17,449 nt of DNA, from NCBI GenBank assembly GCA_034666665.1, contig JAXDLK010000254.1:1-17449 (forward strand), in the 5' to 3' direction. Source of the DNA: JAXDLK01 sp034666665. Lineage in GTDB: Bacteria > Desulfobacterota > Binatia > JACPRU01. Both the position numbers and the translations under genes were made by a program. Shown piece by piece: positions 15,256-17,449 of this stretch. How positions within the stretch are numbered: the stretch's first letter is position 1; every line of letters starts with the position of its first letter. The notes under the pieces were generated by a model. That model was given only the letters and a program-made list of their open reading frames with translations. It did no database searches and had not been told where the DNA came from.

Positions 15256-16614
15256 TCAGTGTTCGAACGCTTCTTCCAGAACCCGCCCCCGGAGCTCCGC
15301 CGGCACGGGCGCGCCGCTCCGGAACCGCGGCTCGGGGAGATCGAGCAGCCAGCGTACGGTCATGCCGATGTCCGCATTCACCGCGCCGTGAGCCTCGTCG
15401 ACGACCGCGGATCGGATCCGCTCCCACCCGCCCGAGACGACGATCGGCACGTCCAGAGTATCCGGACCGCCGTGCGAGCCACGCATCGCACCCACGGACG
15501 GGCTCATCGGATCGTTGAAGAGATACCCGGGCTTGGCGACGAGAATCAGATCCCCCGCTCGTTCGTGTGCGAAACGCCAGTCCGGATGCACTTTCGCGAG
15601 CACATGCTCGCGGCCACCGTCCGCCACGTTCGGTACGCGGTACAGCGCCTCGGCGATCTCCGGCTCGGTGAGTGCGAGCGCGCGCACTCGCTTCAGCCGC
15701 TCCGCGGCTTCCGTCGCGGCGGGCGCTCCGAACAGGTACAGACTCTCGACGCCGCCGTTCGACACGGCCGCTACGCCCGTGATCCCCGTACGCGCGAGCT
15801 CGCGCCCGAAGAAGATCGTCGGATACGGGCGCTTGCCGTCGGGCGCGACTTTCGCGAACCCGTGGTCGGACGTCACGATCATCACGGTCTTCTCCCAGAT
15901 CCCCTTCGCCTTCACGAACGTCACGAGCCGCTCGATCTCGCGGTCGGCCTGGAGGATCGCCTTCCGGGCCTCCTGACTGTCGGGCCCGTATGCGTGCTCT
16001 CGCCGATCGACGTCGCCGAGCGCGACGAAGAGAAGCGCCGGATCGAGCGCCGCGATCGTGCGGAGCGCCTCGTTCATCGTGCGCTGGTCGGAGTCGAGCG
16101 CCGCACCGGCAGCGACGACGTCACGATCTGCTTCGAGATCGGCCCAGAGATGATTCGGCGCGTGCTGACCCTCGCTCGCACCGAAGAGGTCGGCCAGCTT
16201 CCACTTGCCGAACACGCCCGCGCTCGTTGCCTCGCTGCGTGCTCGTGCGAACGCGGTGAACAGCGTATCGACCTCCACGAGCTCGCTCCGGTCGAGCGGC
16301 TTACCGGCGGGAGGCCCCTGCCGCTCCCAGTAGTGGTTCCCGACGATCCCGTGGGCCACCGCGTAGACGCCGGTCATGATCGAAACATGATTGGTGTTCG
16401 TGACCGCGGGCATCACGGCGCGAGCGTTCGAGTAGAACGTCGCCCGTTCCTCGTGACCGTGCGTGAGATCCCAGAGCGCCGGCGTGAGCTCCGCCGAGAA
16501 GGATCGCGCGCCGAGTCCGTCGACGAGCACGACGTAGACTCGTGGGAGCGACGCCGACCACGACGGGGTCACGGAGACCACGAGGGCCAAGAACGCGAGC
16601 AGACGCCGGATCAT
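15256..16614 (-). CDS. Exported type I phosphodiesterase/nucleotide pyrophosphatase-like enzyme (alkaline phosphatase superfamily)
   Basis: 452-residue enzyme with a signal peptide (MIRRLLAFLALVVSVTPSWSA, cleavage near 20-21), so it acts in the periplasm or outside. The family's two-metal site can be traced: D32 in VDGLG, the likely nucleophile T72 in VTNTNHVSIMTG, D203 and H207 in DRREHAYGP, D250-H251 in VTSDHGF, and a late His in RGSHGG. VAHGIVGNHYWE after the nucleophile is typical of PF01663 (NPP-like). Such enzymes cleave phosphodiester or pyrophosphate bonds in nucleotides or related compounds; the substrate here is unknown. The start is set by the signal peptide. The frame stays open to 17283, but that extension overlaps the oxidoreductase gene and is low-complexity. 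It lies on the same strand as, and upstream of, the giant regulator with a 361-bp gap, so a shared function is not implied. Confidence 0.9.
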   Translation of the reverse strand: MIRRLLAFLALVVSVTPSWSASLPRVYVVLVDGLGARSFSAELTPALWDLTHGHEERATFYSNARAVMPAVTNTNHVSIMTGVYAVAHGIVGNHYWERQGPPAGKPLDRSELVEVDTLFTAFARARSEATSAGVFGKWKLADLFGASEGQHAPNHLWADLEADRDVVAAGAALDSDQRTMNEALRTIAALDPALLFVALGDVDRREHAYGPDSQEARKAILQADREIERLVTFVKAKGIWEKTVMIVTSDHGFAKVAPDGKRPYPTIFFGRELARTGITGVAAVSNGGVESLYLFGAPAATEAAERLKRVRALALTEPEIAEALYRVPNVADGGREHVLAKVHPDWRFAHERAGDLILVAKPGYLFNDPMSPSVGAMRGSHGGPDTLDVPIVVSGGWERIRSAVVDEAHGAVNADIGMTVRWLLDLPEPRFRSGAPVPAELRGRVLEEAFEH

Positions 16615-16961
16615 CGCCGTGCCGATCCTACCCGCGCTCGGGCCCGCCGGCCCGTGCCGATCACCGCAAGGTCGTACTGACGCATCGGACCGGCGAGTAC
16701 ACCAGATGGTGGGCGACTGTGGAAACATCGATCGCATGGAGCTTCCGTGAAGTATCGGTCGGATTCGTGTCGAGGGACGACGCGACCGTGGAACCCCCGC
16801 GTGAACCTCTTCGCGAAAGAATTTCTTGCTCTCACCCCGGCACGTGAAGCGGCCGGCGCACCAGCGGGCGGATCTCCGCGCTGCCGCGACGCCGAACCCG
16901 CGCGGGACAGGCCGCCTGTCGTCGCGCGTGTGACGCCGCTGCTTTCGGCGGTCGTGCCCGG
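16615..16961. other. Intergenic region with two short hairpins, no gene
   Basis: 347 bp between the oxidoreductase stop and the phosphodiesterase start. A perfect GACAGG-CCG-CCTGTC hairpin (16906-16920) lies about 40 bp past the oxidoreductase stop and could help end its transcript, but no T-tract follows on the minus strand, so it is not a canonical terminator. A second small hairpin, CGGGCC-CGCC-GGCCCG, lies near 16630-16645, just upstream of the phosphodiesterase start. Open frames here are short and Arg/Pro-rich, without domain content. I see no convincing promoter. Confidence 0.4.
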
Positions 16962-17449
16962 CTACCGGAAGGCCGGCATCACCTCGCGTGCCATCAGCTG
17001 CACGTGCTCGTCGGACCATTCGGGCGGAAGCCCCGGGGGAACGGTCCAGCCGTAGAAGCGCGTCACGAGATTGTCCTTCACGTACTCGCGGATCTTCTCG
17101 CAGGCCTGTTCCGGCGTGACGATCAGGAATCCCTGCTTGCGGAGATCCTCGTCGGAGGACGCGGTCGAAGCGACCGACATTCCCACCTCGCCGAACCACC
17201 GGGCGTAGAGGTTGATCTGGTAGAGGAAATGCTCGCGCGCCTCGCGCCAGCGCGCTTCCGGATCGCGGGCGACGAGCAGCCACGCGAAGCCCGATGCGAC
17301 CTCGTGCGCGTCGGGGTCCTCTCCGATCGCCTCGAGCTCGCGGCGGTACTGATCGACGAGCGCGCGGATCGGCCCGATCGCGATGTACGCGTCGGCGAGG
17401 CGCGCGGCCCGGCGGATCGCCGGCGGCGTGAAGCCGCCCATCCAGATCG
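16962..17449 (-). CDS. LLM-class (luciferase-like) flavin-dependent oxidoreductase, C-terminal part
   Basis: The last 162 codons or so of a larger gene that enters from the right edge. The segment IWMGGFTPPAIRRAARLADAYI is typical of the C-terminal half of LLM-class, F420- or FMN-dependent monooxygenase-like proteins. In these, a (V/I)WxGG strand is followed by an ARxADG-like helix. The rest (helical, ending in LPPEWSDEHVQLMAREVMPAFR) fits the tail of such proteins. The Met at 17441 is internal, since the frame continues with I-W to the window edge. Cofactor and substrate cannot be told from this part. Confidence 0.8.
   Translation of the reverse strand, partial: IWMGGFTPPAIRRAARLADAYIAIGPIRALVDQYRRELEAIGEDPDAHEVASGFAWLLVARDPEARWREAREHFLYQINLYARWFGEVGMSVASTASSDEDLRKQGFLIVTPEQACEKIREYVKDNLVTRFYGWTVPPGLPPEWSDEHVQLMAREVMPAFR

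Noticed and set aside
16810..16817. TTCGCGAA, resembling the half-site of the 7802-7837 repeat
   Set aside because: The same 8-mer also occurs inside the phosphodiesterase coding sequence (near 15850). Here it stands alone without a -24/-12 partner.
16906..16920. GACAGG-CCG-CCTGTC hairpin as an intrinsic terminator for the oxidoreductase gene
   Set aside because: No T-tract follows on the minus strand, so I note only a hairpin.
16615..17283. Upstream extension of the phosphodiesterase frame
   Set aside because: The signal peptide at 16614 marks the true start, and the extension overlaps the oxidoreductase gene in another frame.

Overview
The window (roughly two-thirds G+C by eye) comes from a Gram-negative bacterium. 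It encodes a tripartite RND efflux pump with an outer-membrane lipoprotein, an exported phosphodiesterase, and two transcription activators that work with sigma-54. The gene mix suggests a soil or environmental bacterium from Proteobacteria or a neighbouring phylum. Nothing here fixes the taxon. I see no rRNA, tRNA, CRISPR array, insertion sequence or phage gene.

Layout, left to right. (1) 1-4780, minus strand: a compact operon read STAS-domain protein, periplasmic adaptor, RND permease, outer-membrane factor (cut by the window edge). Its cistrons overlap by ATGA or are 3 nt apart. (2) 4781-4996: its control region, with a -24/-12 (sigma-54) promoter and a palindromic array upstream. (3) 4997-6772, minus: a PAS-PAS-sigma-54 activator (EBP1). 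(4) 6966-7664, minus: a pirin-family cupin. (5) 7665-7955: a divergent control region with one sigma-54 promoter facing each way and a tandem repeat placed almost exactly midway. (6) 7956-9078, plus: a chloroperoxidase/esterase-type alpha/beta hydrolase followed by a second STAS protein, paralogous to the first. (7) 9075-14894, minus: a giant regulator of about 1939 residues (EBP2): kinase-like domain, STAND-type ATPase, long helical region, GAF, PAS, sigma-54 AAA+ and Fis-type HTH. Its stop codon overlaps that of the second STAS gene. (8) 15256-16614, minus: an exported type I phosphodiesterase/nucleotide pyrophosphatase-like enzyme. (9) 16962-17449, minus: the C-terminal end of an LLM-class flavin-dependent oxidoreductase.

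How it may fit together (inference): 4.5-15 kb looks like a duplicated regulatory cassette. Each copy has a sensor-type sigma-54 activator, a small STAS protein and a sigma-54-driven effector unit. One effector is an efflux pump; the others are a pirin and a hydrolase/peroxidase-like enzyme. Three promoter candidates, each matching 10 of the 12 defined positions of the -24/-12 consensus, sit just upstream of the three effector units in the correct orientation. Each has repeated or palindromic DNA at normal enhancer distance. The most economical reading is a local sigma-54 regulon for handling toxic or aromatic compounds. The inducing signal, and which activator serves which promoter, cannot be read from the sequence.
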